Positions 1-8,950 of a DNA stretch of 64,000 nucleotides are shown in pieces (position 1 is the first letter of the stretch; every line of letters starts with the position of its first letter). The notes under the pieces are model-generated. The model was given only the letters and a program-made list of their open reading frames with translations. It ran no database searches and was not told where the DNA came from. Origin of the DNA: Streptomyces sp. MP131-18 (GTDB lineage Bacteria; Actinomycetota; Actinomycetes; Streptomycetales; Streptomycetaceae); the NCBI RefSeq assembly GCF_001984575.1, contig NZ_LZNS01000001.1:3593881-3657880 (forward strand), read 5' to 3'. Made by a program: the position numbers and the translations under genes.

Positions 1-3000
1 CCCCTATCAGATCTCGCCGACCGGCTGCCCGGTCTCATGCTGCGCGACCAGCGCCGCCTCGGCCGCCGCCTCGACGGGGCCCGACGCGTCCGCAAGCCGG
101 CCGCGCAGGCCGCGGTGCTCGCGGAGATCGCCGAGGCGGTCGGCGCGGCCGAGCTGCGCGTGCAGGCGCGGCGCGCCGCCGTACCGCGGATCACCTATCC
201 CGAGCAGTTGCCCGTCAGCCAGAAGAAGGACGAGATCCTGGCGGCGATACGCGATCACCAGGTGGTGATCGTCGCCGGGGAGACGGGCTCGGGCAAGACC
301 ACCCAGATCCCGAAGATCTGCCTGGAGCTGGGCCGCGGGGTCCAGGGGCTGATCGGGCACACCCAGCCGCGCCGGATCGCGGCGCGCACGGTCGCGCAGC
401 GCGTCGCCGACGAGCTGGGCGGGCAGTTGGGCGACGCGGTCGGCTACAAGGTGAGGTTCACCGACCAGGCCGGCGACGACACACTGGTCAAGCTGATGAC
501 CGACGGCATCCTGCTGGCGGAGGTCCAGCACGACCGCGAGCTGCGCCAGTACGACACCCTCATCATCGACGAGGCCCACGAGCGCAGCCTCAACATCGAC
601 TTCCTGCTCGGCTACCTGGCCCAACTGCTGCCGCGCCGCCCGGATCTGAAGGTGGTCATCACCTCGGCCACGATCGACCCGCAGCGGTTCGCGCGGCACT
701 TCCGCGACCGCGAGGGGCGCGACGCGCCGGTCATCGAGGTCTCGGGCCGCACGTTCCCCGTGGAGGTGCGCTACCGGCCGCTGCTGGAGGAGGAGGGCGA
801 GGCGCCGGACCGCGACCAGGTCACCGCGATCTGCGAGGCGGTCGACGAGCTTCAGGCCTCGGGCCCGGGCGACATCCTGGTCTTCCTCTCCGGCGAGCGG
901 GAGATCCGCGACACCGCGGACGCGCTGGAGAAGCGGAAGCTGCGCATGACCGAGGTGCTGCCGCTGTACGCGCGGCTGTCGCACGGCGAGCAGCAGCGGG
1001 TCTTCCAGGCGCACCCGGGGCGGCGGGTGGTCCTGGCGACGAACGTGGCGGAGACCTCGCTGACGGTGCCCGGCATCAAGTACGTGATCGACCCGGGCAC
1101 GGCCCGCATCTCGCGCTACAGCCACCGCACCAAGGTGCAGCGGCTGCCGATCGAGGCGGTCTCGCAGGCCAGCGCGAACCAGCGGAAGGGCCGCTGCGGC
1201 CGGACCAGCGACGGCATCTGCATCCGGCTGTACTCGGAGGAGGACTTCCTCTCCCGGCCGGAGTTCACCGACGCGGAGATCCTGCGGACGAACCTGGCCT
1301 CGGTGATCCTCCAGATGAACGCGGCGGGTCTCGGCGACATCGAGCGCTTCCCGTTCATCGACCCGCCCGACCACCGGTCGATCAAGGCGGGCGTGCAGCT
1401 GCTCGAAGAGCTGGGCGCGCTCGCGGGCGCGCGGCTGACGGACACGGGCCGGAAGCTGGCGCAGCTGCCGGTGGACCCGCGGCTGGCTCGGATGATCCTG
1501 GAGGCGGACCGCAACGGGTGCGCGCGCGAGGTCATGGTGATCGCCGCCGCGCTGTCGATCCAGGACCCGCGGGAGCGGCCGGCGGACAAGCAGCAGCAGG
1601 CGGACGCGAAGCACGCCAGGTTCCGGGAGGGGCCCGCGGAGGAGTCGGACTTCCTGGGGCTGCTCGCACTGTGGCGTTACGTGCGGGAGCAGCAACGGGC
1701 GCTGTCGTCCTCGGCGTTCAGGCGGATGTGCCGGACGGAGTTCCTGAACTACCTGCGGATACGCGAGTGGCAGGACATCTATTCCCAACTGCGCACGGTT
1801 GCGAAGACGTTGCGCATCGAGCTGTCGGAGCTCGACGCGGAGCCCGCGCGCATCCACCAGTCGCTGCTCGCCGGGCTGCTGTCGCACGTGGGCCTCAAGG
1901 ACCCCGACAAGCACGAGTATCTGGGCGCGCGGGGCACGAAGTTCGCGGTGTTTCCCGGGTCCGTGCTGTTCAAGAAGCCGCCGCGGTGGGTGATGTCCGC
2001 CGAGCTGGTGGAGACCTCGCGGCTGTGGGCGCGCGTCAACGGCCGGATCGAGCCGGAGTGGATCGAGCCGCTCGCCGGGCACCTGGTGAAGCGGACGTAC
2101 AGCGAGCCGCACTGGGAGCAGAAGCAGGCGGCGGTGATGGCGTACGAGCGGGTGACGCTGTACGGCGTGCCGATCGTGGCACAGCGGAAGGTGAACTACG
2201 GGCGGATCGACCCGGTGGTCTCGCGGGACCTGTTCCTGCGGAACGCGCTGGTGGAGGGTGACTGGCGCACCCGGCACCAGTTCTTCCACGACAACAGGAA
2301 GCTGCTGGCCGAGGTCGAGGAGCTGGAGCACCGGGCGCGGCGGCGCGACATCCTGGTGGACGACGAGACGCTGTACGACTTCTACGACCAGCGCGTGCCC
2401 GAAGACGTGGTGTCGGGTGCGCACTTCGACTCCTGGTGGAAGAAGAAGCGCCAGGCGGAGCCGGACCTGCTCAGCTTCGAGAAGTCCATGCTCATCAACG
2501 AGCAGGCGGAGCGGGTCACCAAGGCCGACTACCCGGACACGTGGCGGCAGGGGCGGCTGACGTTCCCCGTGACGTACCAGTTCGAGCCGGGCGCGGACGC
2601 GGACGGCGTGACGGTGCATCTGCCGCTCCAGGTGCTGAACCAGGTGTCGGCCGAGGGCTTCGACTGGCAGATCCCGGGTTTGCGCGAGCAGTTGGTCACC
2701 GAGCTGATCAGGTCGCTGCCGAAGCCGGTGCGGCGGCACTGCGTTCCCGCGCCGAACTTCGCGCAGCGGTTCCTCGCGCAGACGCCGGAGCCGACGGGCG
2801 ACCCGCTGCACGTTGCGCTGGCGCGCGAGCTGACGCGGCTGACGGGCGTGCGGATCGCGCCGGAGGACTTCGCGCCGGAACGGATTCCCGGGCATCTGCG
2901 GATCACGTTCCGGATCGTGGACGAGCGGCGGCGGAAGCTGTCGGTCGACGGCCGCGACGCCGAGGACAAGGATCTGGAGGCGCTGCGGGAGCGGCTGCGG

Positions 3001-3909
3001 CCGAAGGCGCGGCAGGCGCTGGACCGGGCGTTCGCGGCGACCGCGGAGGGCCTGACGTCCTGGACGGTCGGCACGCTGCCGCGCACGTTCGAGACGCGGC
3101 GCGGCGGCCAGCCGGTGAAGGCGTTCCCCGCGCTGGTGGACGAGGGCGCGACGGTGGCGGTGCGGCTGTTCGACAGCGAGGCGGAGCAGCGGCAGGCGAT
3201 GGGCCCGGGCACGCGGCGGCTCGTGCTGCTGAACCTCCCTTCCGATCCGGGGAAGTTCGCGCAGCGGCAGCTGGACAACGCGGCGAAGCTCGCGCTGTCC
3301 AGGTCGCCCCACGGCGGCGTACAGGCCCTGCTGGACGACTGCGTGGGCGCGGCGGCCGATCAGCTGATCGCGGCGCACGGCGGGCCGGTGTGGGACGAGG
3401 AGGCGTTCCGCAAGCTGTTCGACGCGGTGCGGGCGGACGTGGTGGACGTGACCCTGCGGATCGTGCGGCAGGTGCGGGAGGTGCTGTCGGCCTGGCAGGT
3501 GTGCGAACGGCGCCTCGCGGGGGTGACGAGCCCGGTGCTCGCGCCCGCCGTGGCGGACGTGACGGCGCAGCTGGCGGCGCTGGTGCCGCCGGGCTTCGTG
3601 ACGCGCCACGGGGCGCGGCGGCTGCCGGATCTGCTGCGCTACCTGATGGCGGCCGACCGGCGGCTCCAGCAACTGCCGCACCAGGCCGAGAAGGACCGGG
3701 CGCGGATGGCGAAGGTCCACGAGATGCAGGACGAACACGCCTGGCTGCTCGAACAGTTCCCCGCGGGGCGGCCGGTGCCGGCGCAGGCCGCGGACATCCG
3801 CTGGATGATCGAGGAGCTGCGCGTGAGCTACTTCGCGCACGCCCTGGGCACGGCGCAGCCGGTGTCCGACAAGCGCATCCTGAAGGCCATCGACGCGCTC
3901 GTTCCATAG
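1..3909 (+). CDS. hrpA: ATP-dependent RNA helicase HrpA (5' end cut by window)
   Basis: DEAH-box (SF2) helicase of the HrpA family, which remodels RNA in the cytoplasm. The reading frame is open back to base 1, and the residues before the first ATG (37) read like normal HrpA N-terminus, so the true start lies outside the window; about 1302 codons are present. Visible motifs in order are Walker A GETGSGKTT (near base 280), DEAH (near 570), motif III SAT (near 664) and motif VI QRKGRCGR (near 1180). After these come the helicase-associated and OB-fold regions and the long C-terminal domain typical of actinobacterial HrpA of about 1300 residues. It ends in TAG shortly before a tRNA gene. Family assignment is secure; the RNA substrate cannot be told from sequence. 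Confidence 0.95.
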   Translation, partial: PLSDLADRLPGLMLRDQRRLGRRLDGARRVRKPAAQAAVLAEIAEAVGAAELRVQARRAAVPRITYPEQLPVSQKKDEILAAIRDHQVVIVAGETGSGKTTQIPKICLELGRGVQGLIGHTQPRRIAARTVAQRVADELGGQLGDAVGYKVRFTDQAGDDTLVKLMTDGILLAEVQHDRELRQYDTLIIDEAHERSLNIDFLLGYLAQLLPRRPDLKVVITSATIDPQRFARHFRDREGRDAPVIEVSGRTFPVEVRYRPLLEEEGEAPDRDQVTAICEAVDELQASGPGDILVFLSGEREIRDTADALEKRKLRMTEVLPLYARLSHGEQQRVFQAHPGRRVVLATNVAETSLTVPGIKYVIDPGTARISRYSHRTKVQRLPIEAVSQASANQRKGRCGRTSDGICIRLYSEEDFLSRPEFTDAEILRTNLASVILQMNAAGLGDIERFPFIDPPDHRSIKAGVQLLEELGALAGARLTDTGRKLAQLPVDPRLARMILEADRNGCAREVMVIAAALSIQDPRERPADKQQQADAKHARFREGPAEESDFLGLLALWRYVREQQRALSSSAFRRMCRTEFLNYLRIREWQDIYSQLRTVAKTLRIELSELDAEPARIHQSLLAGLLSHVGLKDPDKHEYLGARGTKFAVFPGSVLFKKPPRWVMSAELVETSRLWARVNGRIEPEWIEPLAGHLVKRTYSEPHWEQKQAAVMAYERVTLYGVPIVAQRKVNYGRIDPVVSRDLFLRNALVEGDWRTRHQFFHDNRKLLAEVEELEHRARRRDILVDDETLYDFYDQRVPEDVVSGAHFDSWWKKKRQAEPDLLSFEKSMLINEQAERVTKADYPDTWRQGRLTFPVTYQFEPGADADGVTVHLPLQVLNQVSAEGFDWQIPGLREQLVTELIRSLPKPVRRHCVPAPNFAQRFLAQTPEPTGDPLHVALARELTRLTGVRIAPEDFAPERIPGHLRITFRIVDERRRKLSVDGRDAEDKDLEALRERLRPKARQALDRAFAATAEGLTSWTVGTLPRTFETRRGGQPVKAFPALVDEGATVAVRLFDSEAEQRQAMGPGTRRLVLLNLPSDPGKFAQRQLDNAAKLALSRSPHGGVQALLDDCVGAAADQLIAAHGGPVWDEEAFRKLFDAVRADVVDVTLRIVRQVREVLSAWQVCERRLAGVTSPVLAPAVADVTAQLAALVPPGFVTRHGARRLPDLLRYLMAADRRLQQLPHQAEKDRARMAKVHEMQDEHAWLLEQFPAGRPVPAQAADIRWMIEELRVSYFAHALGTAQPVSDKRILKAIDALVP

Positions 3910-3988
3910 GGCCGCGGGGCCGCCCGGTCGGCCGCCGGCCCCGTGCGCGTCCGGGCGCGTCCGGGCGCGGACCGCGCCCGGACCGCGA

Positions 3989-4019
3989 TTGGCCCGGGCG
4001 GGGCGCGCTGGGGTAGAGT
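3989..4019 (+). promoter_or_regulatory. Probable promoter of tRNA-Asp
   Basis: A TTGGCC element at 3989-3994 and TAGAGT at 4014-4019 fit a vegetative sigma-factor promoter, although the 19-base spacing is long. The -10 ends 15 bases before the mature tRNA. The same TAGAGT hexamer precedes the tRNA-Gly at 18564. Confidence 0.5.
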
Positions 4020-4034
4020 CTCGCTCGCACGCAT

Positions 4035-4109
4035 GGTCCTGTGGAGCAGTTTGGAGTGCTCGCCACCCTGTCAAGGTGGAGGCCGCGGGTTCAAATCCCG
4101 TCAGGACCG
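4035..4109 (+). tRNA. tRNA-Asp (anticodon GTC)
   Basis: A full cloverleaf can be folded. The 7-bp acceptor stem pairs GGTCCTG (4035-4041) with CAGGACC (4102-4108), and the discriminator is G4109. The anticodon stem is CCACC/GGTGG, with loop CTGTCAA giving anticodon GTC at 4070-4072. The T arm carries the canonical GGTTCAAATCC type loop. CCA is not encoded. It is followed at once by a strong terminator and stands alone rather than in a tRNA cluster. Confidence 0.96.
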
Positions 4110-4117
4110 CGGACATC

Positions 4118-4147
4118 AGCCCGGACCCCCATTTGGGGGTCCGGGCT
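4118..4147 (+). terminator. Intrinsic terminator after tRNA-Asp
   Basis: A perfect 13-bp stem (AGCCCGGACCCCC at 4118-4130 with its complement at 4135-4147) closes an ATTT loop and is followed by TTTC. It starts 8 bases after the tRNA and is the textbook end of that transcript. Confidence 0.85.
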
Positions 4148-4149
4148 TT

Positions 4150-4353
4150 CGCTGTTGGGTAGTGATGTAGGTGGGGCCGCGGGTGGGGCGGGCGCGTACT
4201 ACCGCAAGATCATCCGGGCGGGCAAGCCAACGGAGGTGTGACGGGAGTCACGGAACTTGATAGCGCGCTGAGCTCATTCGACCCCGTAGAGACACTCGCC
4301 AATTTAATATGTGCAATTGCACGGGGCACCCGCCACCGGCCCCACACACAAAG
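4150..4353. other. Non-coding gap with an AT-rich palindromic patch
   Basis: No convincing gene lies between the tRNA-Asp terminator and the inverted repeat that ends bldC. Around 4299-4322 the composition drops sharply in GC and contains TAATAT followed by the perfect 12-bp palindrome GTGCAATTGCAC (4311-4322). A short open stretch ending at the TGA near 4239 looks like a possible remnant but has no start or ribosome site I can support. Sites just downstream of tRNA genes are common integration targets, but I see no integrase or duplicated tRNA end here. Confidence 0.4.
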
Positions 4354-4389
4354 AGATCGCGCCGGACCCGGCGGAGTCCGACGCGATCT
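4354..4389 (-). terminator. Inverted repeat, probable bldC terminator
   Basis: AGATCGCG-c-CGGAC (4354-4367) pairs with GTCCG-a-CGCGATCT (4376-4389), a 13-bp stem with one mismatch and an 8-base loop. It lies about 50 bases beyond the bldC stop in the direction of its transcription. Confidence 0.65.
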
Positions 4390-4442
4390 AGGGCCAAGCG
4401 GGCCGGGGTGGGGGCCCCGGGGCCTGGGTCGTGCTGCGTTGC

Positions 4443-4649
4443 TCAGGCCTCGCCGCGCTGCTGCGGGATGCCCGCGAGCAGCGCGCGCACCTCCGCTTCG
4501 CGGTAGCGGCGGTGCCCACCAAGCGTGCGGATTGACGTGAGCTTGCCCGCCTTTGCCCAGCGTGTGACCGTTTTCGGGTCTACGCGGAACATCGTGGCAA
4601 CCTCAGCCGGGGTCAGCAGCGGCTCGGCATCAGGGGTGCGAGCGGTCAT
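4443..4649 (-). CDS. bldC: Developmental transcription factor BldC (MerR-like)
   Basis: A 68-residue DNA-binding protein that controls the timing of Streptomyces morphological development and antibiotic production. The sequence LLTPAEVATMFRVDPKTVTR is the winged-helix recognition region of a MerR-type domain, and there is no effector domain, as expected for BldC. From memory it matches S. coelicolor BldC almost residue for residue. The ATG at 4649 was chosen because GAGGAGG lies 6 bases upstream and the product then starts MTARTPDAEPLL like known BldC; longer in-frame starts up to 4715 are unlikely. BldC is known to bind direct repeats cooperatively, and its own upstream region holds two imperfect 21-bp repeats (see 4878-4919). 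It stands alone between hrpA/tRNA-Asp and a hypothetical gene, as in other streptomycetes. Confidence 0.97.
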   Translation of the reverse strand: MTARTPDAEPLLTPAEVATMFRVDPKTVTRWAKAGKLTSIRTLGGHRRYREAEVRALLAGIPQQRGEA

Positions 4650-4877
4650 GAGCGGCCTCCTCGGGAGAACCGAACCATCACGGTTCTTTCCTCTAAATTC
4701 TGCACCTTGACCCACGTTGCCCGAAATGGCGGACGAGGGTCGAGTCGGTTATAGGACGAACGGCTTGTCCTCGGCACTACAACTACACCATCCGTCCAGC
4801 CGGGTCGGCCAAACCGATGGAATTGCCCTCTCAGGTGTTCAACCTCGGCGGAAGCCACCGGAGCATGCCATAGCGGA

Positions 4878-4919
4878 CAGTCACGCCACCGTGACGATCA
4901 GTCACTCCACGATGACTCA
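4878..4919. repeat. Two imperfect 21-bp direct repeats upstream of bldC
   Basis: The 399-base gap between bldC and the next gene (4650-5048) holds no gene I can support. Within it, 4878-4898 and 4899-4919 are head-to-tail 21-base units sharing about 15 positions. Both begin CAGTCAC, and each contains an inverted GTCAC...GTGAC or GTCAC...ATGAC core. A period of two helical turns is what a transcription factor binding in tandem would need. A TTGACA near 4975 could be a -35 but I cannot place its partner. Confidence 0.45.
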
Positions 4920-5048
4920 CCACCGGGCCGCCCGACGGACAGCTGAAGCTGCTCCGAGCTCCTTGTCCTATTTTGACACGAGGAGACTACTTGTTGGCAA
5001 GAGTTCCTTACAGTGCCTTCCATCACGCTTGGGGCTTTAGTCCCTAGA

Positions 5049-5891
5049 TCAGTTGGCGAACTGACGCTCGCGAATCGCCATCCAGCGGTCGGTCAGCTCC
5101 TCGTAGAGCCGGCCCGCCCGTTCGGCGTCGCCGGCCGCGAGCGCGGCGAGCCCCTCCGTGACGTCGGCCGCGGAGCGGTCCGCGGCCAGTTGGTCCTCGG
5201 GAATCGTATAGATCAATCCCCCGTAGTCCAGTTCGACAAGTGAGCGGGGGTGGAACTCCTCCAGCCACCGCCCCACATCGGTGAGCGCCTCGGCGAGCGG
5301 CCCCTGCGGCATCGCCTCGCGCACCGTGCGCAGCCCGCGCGCCACCCGGCGCCGCGCCTCCACCATCGGCGTCCGGTAGCTCAGCGCGGGCGCCGCCGCC
5401 GGCCCCGGCCCCTCCCCGGACTTGCGGAAGATCCGTTCGGCATCGGTGAAAAGCGTGAACCAGCGCACCGGAACGTGCCACAGCGCCGACCGGATCCACG
5501 GGCGCGCGTCCGGGTTCCGCTCGCGCCAGTCGCTGTAGTCGGCCGCCGCCCGGCGCCGCACGCCGGGCGGCAGCGCGGCGTCGAGCACCGGCTGCGGCAT
5601 CAGCCAGTCCCCCACGTCGCCCAGCGCCTGCCAGGAGCGCAGCCGGGTCCGCCACGGGCACACGCACAGCACGCCGTCGACCGTCGTCACGAACGCGTCG
5701 CCGCTCTCCCTGGCCGGTGCCGCCCGCGGCGGCGTCGCCACGAGCCCGGCCAGGGCGTGGCCGATCTCGTCCTGCGCGGTCGGCAGCCGGTCGCGCTGGG
5801 CGTATGCCGCCCAGTGCGAGCGCTCCGGCTCCGGGAAGGCCGCAAGCGGCTCGTAGACCCGGAGATACGCCGCGTACGGCACGTTCGGCAC
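5049..5891 (-). CDS. Conserved actinobacterial hypothetical protein
   Basis: A predicted 280-residue soluble protein that I do not recognise as a named family. It is Trp- and Arg-rich (for example [22 protein letters not shown]), has no signal peptide or membrane segment, and ends [11 protein letters not shown]. The GTG at 5891 was chosen over the longer frame (to 6107) because GGGAGG lies close upstream and the product then starts [15 protein letters not shown]; the residues before it are low-complexity. A gene of this kind lies between bldC and vdh in S. coelicolor as I remember it. It is divergent from vdh with about 180 bases between starts. Function unknown. Confidence 0.8.
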   Translation of the reverse strand: MPNVPYAAYLRVYEPLAAFPEPERSHWAAYAQRDRLPTAQDEIGHALAGLVATPPRAAPARESGDAFVTTVDGVLCVCPWRTRLRSWQALGDVGDWLMPQPVLDAALPPGVRRRAAADYSDWRERNPDARPWIRSALWHVPVRWFTLFTDAERIFRKSGEGPGPAAAPALSYRTPMVEARRRVARGLRTVREAMPQGPLAEALTDVGRWLEEFHPRSLVELDYGGLIYTIPEDQLAADRSAADVTEGLAALAAGDAERAGRLYEELTDRWMAIRERQFAN

Positions 5892-6069
5892 TCGGCCCTC
5901 CCTCTCCCGGGCCGCCGCCGCGGCGGCCCCACCCGCAGGCGACGCGTCCGATCGTGTCAGGGAGCCGAACCCGGGGCATCCCCTCGCCCGCAATCGCCGT
6001 AGTCTCATCCCAACAATGCCCTCCCAACCCAACGGGGAGCATCCGCATCGACATACAGGAGTCACCACC

Positions 6070-7209
6070 GTGACCGACGTAGGTGCCGCGCCCGGCGTCG
6101 AGCGCACCGCCCAACCAGGCGCGCTGGAAACCCTCTTCCACTCCGACCAGGGCGGTCACGAAGAGGTCCTGCTCTGCCAGGACCGGACCACCGGCCTCAA
6201 GGCCGTCATCGCCCTGCACTCCACCGCCCTGGGCCCCGCCCTGGGCGGCACGCGCTTCCACGCCTACGCCGGCGAGGCGAGGCCGGAGGAGGCCGCCCTG
6301 CGCGACGCCCTGAACCTGGCGCGCGGCATGAGCTACAAGAACGCACTGGCGGGCCTGCCGCACGGCGGCGGCAAGGCCGTGATCATCGGCGATCCGGACC
6401 AGATCAAGACCGAAGAGCTTCTGCTCGCCTACGGCCGGTTCGTGGACGGCCTCGGCGGGCGCTACGTCACCGCCTGCGACGTGGGCACCTACGTCGGCGA
6501 CATGGACGTGGTCGCCCGCACCTGCCGCTGGACCACCGGCCGCTCCCCCGAGGCGGGCGGCGCCGGGGACTCCTCCGTGCTCACCGCCTTCGGCGTCTAC
6601 CAGGGCATGCGCGCCGGCGCCGCGCACCGCTGGGGCAGCCCCGAGCTGACCGGCCGCACGGTCGGCGTGGCCGGCGTCGGCAAGGTCGGGCACCTGCTCG
6701 CCGGGCTCCTCGTCGAGGCGGGGGCGCGCGTGCTGGTCACCGACGTCAGGCCCGGCGCCGTCGCGCAGGTGCTGGCCGCGCACCCGCAGGTCACCGCGGT
6801 GCCGACGACCGAGGCCCTGATCACCGCGGAGGGCCTGGACATCTACGCGCCCTGTGCGCTCGGCGGCGTGCTCAGCGACACCACGGTGCCCCTGCTGACC
6901 GCGGACATCGTCTGCGGCGCGGCGAACAACCAGCTCTCGCGCCCCGGCGTGGCCAAGGACCTGGCCGAGCGGGGCATCCTCTACGCGCCCGACTACGTCG
7001 TGAACTCGGGCGGCGTCATCCAGGTCGCCGACGAGCTCCACGGCTTCGACTTCGCACGTGCGAAGGCAAAGGCGGCAAAGATTTACGAGACGGCGCTGGA
7101 GATCTTCGGCCATGCGGCGGCCGAGGGCGTACCCCCCGCCGTGGCCGCCGACCGGATCGCCGAGCGCCGGATGGCGCAGGCCGCGAACGCTGAACGTGCG
7201 TATGCGTAA
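6070..7209 (+). CDS. vdh: Valine (Leu/Phe/Val) dehydrogenase
   Basis: NAD-dependent branched-chain amino-acid dehydrogenase (Glu/Leu/Phe/Val dehydrogenase family, 379 residues). It deaminates valine to 2-oxoisovalerate, feeding fatty-acid and polyketide starter units in streptomycetes. Lys90 in MSYKNA and Lys102 in GGGKAV are the substrate-binding and catalytic lysines of the family. GVAGVGKVG is the Rossmann dinucleotide loop, and the conserved GAANNQL and [13 protein letters not shown] stretches follow. The GTG at 6070 is preceded by AGGAG and gives VTDVGAAPG, matching known Vdh proteins; the ATG at 6016 would add an unlikely leader. Transcribed alone. Confidence 0.95.
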   Translation: MTDVGAAPGVERTAQPGALETLFHSDQGGHEEVLLCQDRTTGLKAVIALHSTALGPALGGTRFHAYAGEARPEEAALRDALNLARGMSYKNALAGLPHGGGKAVIIGDPDQIKTEELLLAYGRFVDGLGGRYVTACDVGTYVGDMDVVARTCRWTTGRSPEAGGAGDSSVLTAFGVYQGMRAGAAHRWGSPELTGRTVGVAGVGKVGHLLAGLLVEAGARVLVTDVRPGAVAQVLAAHPQVTAVPTTEALITAEGLDIYAPCALGGVLSDTTVPLLTADIVCGAANNQLSRPGVAKDLAERGILYAPDYVVNSGGVIQVADELHGFDFARAKAKAAKIYETALEIFGHAAAEGVPPAVAADRIAERRMAQAANAERAYA

Positions 7210-7454
7210 GACATGTCACCCCCGCGCGCGAGTCGCGCGTCGAAAGAAGGTAAAATCGCCGTTGACCAGCAAAGAGAGGCCCATCGGTCGCCGTGCGTGC
7301 GGCCCGGTCCTGCGGACGGCGTACCGTAGGGTCGCGGAAGCAGGTACGGTTGAAGGCCGATGGACCGGGCTCTCGTCCGAGAGCTCGTTCTCATTCATGA
7401 ACGGATGTCAACACTCCGGGGCCGTTGCGCCCCGTCGTTGAGGGGGTCGAGCCA

Positions 7455-7724
7455 ATGGGGCGCGGCCGGGCCAAGGCCAAGCAGACGAAGGTCGCCCGCC
7501 AGCTGAAGTACAACAGCGGCAGGACGGACCTTTCTCGTCTGGCCGAGGAGCTGGGTGCATCGTCGACGACGCCGCCGGAACAGCCGCCGAACGGCGAGCG
7601 GTTCGAGGACGACGACGATGAGCTGGACGACGACCTGTACGCACGGTACGCGGAGTTGTACGACGAGGAGGACGACGACGACGGGCCGTCGTCCGACGCC
7701 TCGTCCAAACGCCGTGGCGCCTGA
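7455..7724 (+). CDS. DUF3073 family protein
   Basis: A small 89-residue protein with a basic N-terminus (MGRGRAKAKQTKVARQLKY) and a strongly acidic C-terminal half (EDDDDELDDD, DEEDDDDG), the pattern of DUF3073 proteins found across Actinobacteria next to purM. No catalytic motif and no membrane segment; function unknown. The ATG at 7455 follows GAGGGGG. The 245 bases between vdh and this gene contain short hairpins but no gene I can support. It converges on purM, separated by a shared terminator. Confidence 0.9.
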   Translation: MGRGRAKAKQTKVARQLKYNSGRTDLSRLAEELGASSTTPPEQPPNGERFEDDDDELDDDLYARYAELYDEEDDDDGPSSDASSKRRGA

Positions 7725-7775
7725 CCCGCAGCTTCGCACTGCGGACTGACCGAGAAGACGACGCGACAGACTCCG

Positions 7776-7802
7776 ACCCGGTCCGGCATCGCCGGACCGG
7801 GT
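7776..7802. terminator. Bidirectional terminator between DUF3073 gene and purM
   Basis: A perfect 12-bp stem, ACCCGGTCCGGC (7776-7787) with its complement at 7791-7802, and a 3-base loop lies between two convergent genes and can serve both. Confidence 0.75.
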
Positions 7803-7847
7803 TCAGTCCTGCCCGCTCGCCTGCGGCCGGACGGGCGCCGGGCGGCT

Positions 7848-8927
7848 TCAGACCGCATGGTCTCCGGTGAGGACGGCCGTGCCGCCCGGCCGGTCCGCTC
7901 CCGCCTCGGTGACCTCGCCCGCCACCCACGCCGGAACGCCGCGGTCCGCGAGCGTGGCCAGCGCGGCGGGCACCGCGTCCTGCGGTACGAGGGCGAACAT
8001 GCCGATGCCCATGTTCAGCGTGCGTTCCAGCTCCTCCCGGGCCACCCGCCCGGCCGCCCCGACGGCGCCGAAGACCGGCGGCGGGGTCCAGGTGGCGCGG
8101 TCCACCGTGGCATGCAGCTCCGGCGGGAGCACCCGCGCCAGATTGGCCGCGAGCCCGCCGCCCGTCACGTGCGCGAGCGCATGCACCTCGACGGCCCCGA
8201 TCAGCGCCAGGCAGTCGAGCGTGTAGATGCGGGTGGGCCGCAGCAGCTCCTCGCCCAGCGTGCCGCCGAACTCGGGCACGTGCCGTTCGAGGGACCAGCC
8301 CGCCCGGTCGAAGAACACATGCCGCACCAGCGAGTACCCGTTGGAGTGAAGGCCGGAGGAGGCGAGCGCGAGCACCGCGTCACCCGGCCGGACGCGCTCG
8401 GCGCCCAGCACCAGGTCCGCCTCGACCACGCCCGTGCCGGCCCCGGCGACGTCGTACTCGTCGGGGCCGAGCAGGCCCGGGTGCTCGGCCGTCTCGCCGC
8501 CGACCAGCGCGCACCCGGCCAGCACGCAGCCCTCCGCGATGCCCTTGACGATTCTGGCGACCCGCTCCGGGCGGACCTTGCCCACACAGATGTAGTCGGT
8601 CATGAACAGCGGCTCCGCGCCGCAGACGACCAGGTCGTCCACCACCATCGCGACCAGGTCCTGGCCGATGGTGTCGTGCACGTCCATCCGCTGGGCGATC
8701 ACGAGCTTGGTGCCGACGCCGTCGGTGGCCGAGGCCAGCAGCGGGCGGCGGTAGCGCAGCAGGGCCGAAGCGTCGAAGAGGCCGGCGAACCCGCCGAGGG
8801 CCCCCATGCTCTCCGGCCGCTGGGTCGTGGCGACCCACTTCTTCATCAGCTCGACGGCGGTCTCGCCGGCCTGGATGTCGACGCCGGCCGCCGCGTAGCT
8901 GGCGCCGGGCGGCGCGTTCTCGGTCAT
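7848..8927 (-). CDS. purM: Phosphoribosylformylglycinamidine cyclo-ligase (AIR synthetase)
   Basis: Fifth step of de novo purine synthesis: closes FGAM to AIR using ATP. The 359-residue product shows the PurM signatures ATDGVGTKL, VVDDLVVCGAEPLF and GGETAEHPG, with the glycine-rich THV/TGGG region (HVTGGGLAANLAR) in the C-terminal half. The ATG at 8927 was chosen because the product then starts MTENAPPGASYAAAGVDI like known PurM and has GGGAGAT upstream. It lies 23 bases after purF on the same strand, so purF-purM is one operon. Confidence 0.96.
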   Translation of the reverse strand: MTENAPPGASYAAAGVDIQAGETAVELMKKWVATTQRPESMGALGGFAGLFDASALLRYRRPLLASATDGVGTKLVIAQRMDVHDTIGQDLVAMVVDDLVVCGAEPLFMTDYICVGKVRPERVARIVKGIAEGCVLAGCALVGGETAEHPGLLGPDEYDVAGAGTGVVEADLVLGAERVRPGDAVLALASSGLHSNGYSLVRHVFFDRAGWSLERHVPEFGGTLGEELLRPTRIYTLDCLALIGAVEVHALAHVTGGGLAANLARVLPPELHATVDRATWTPPPVFGAVGAAGRVAREELERTLNMGIGMFALVPQDAVPAALATLADRGVPAWVAGEVTEAGADRPGGTAVLTGDHAV

Positions 8928-8950
8928 CAGGGAGATCTTTCGTATCGGTG

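Noticed and set aside
7..4116. Long minus-strand open frame antisense to hrpA
   Set aside because: Arg/Pro/Leu-rich shadow of GC-biased third positions; no family motif, and the plus-strand frame has every helicase motif.
4150..4353. Remnant of an integrated element at tRNA-Asp
   Set aside because: No integrase, no duplicated tRNA 3' end and no direct repeat found; only a composition change.
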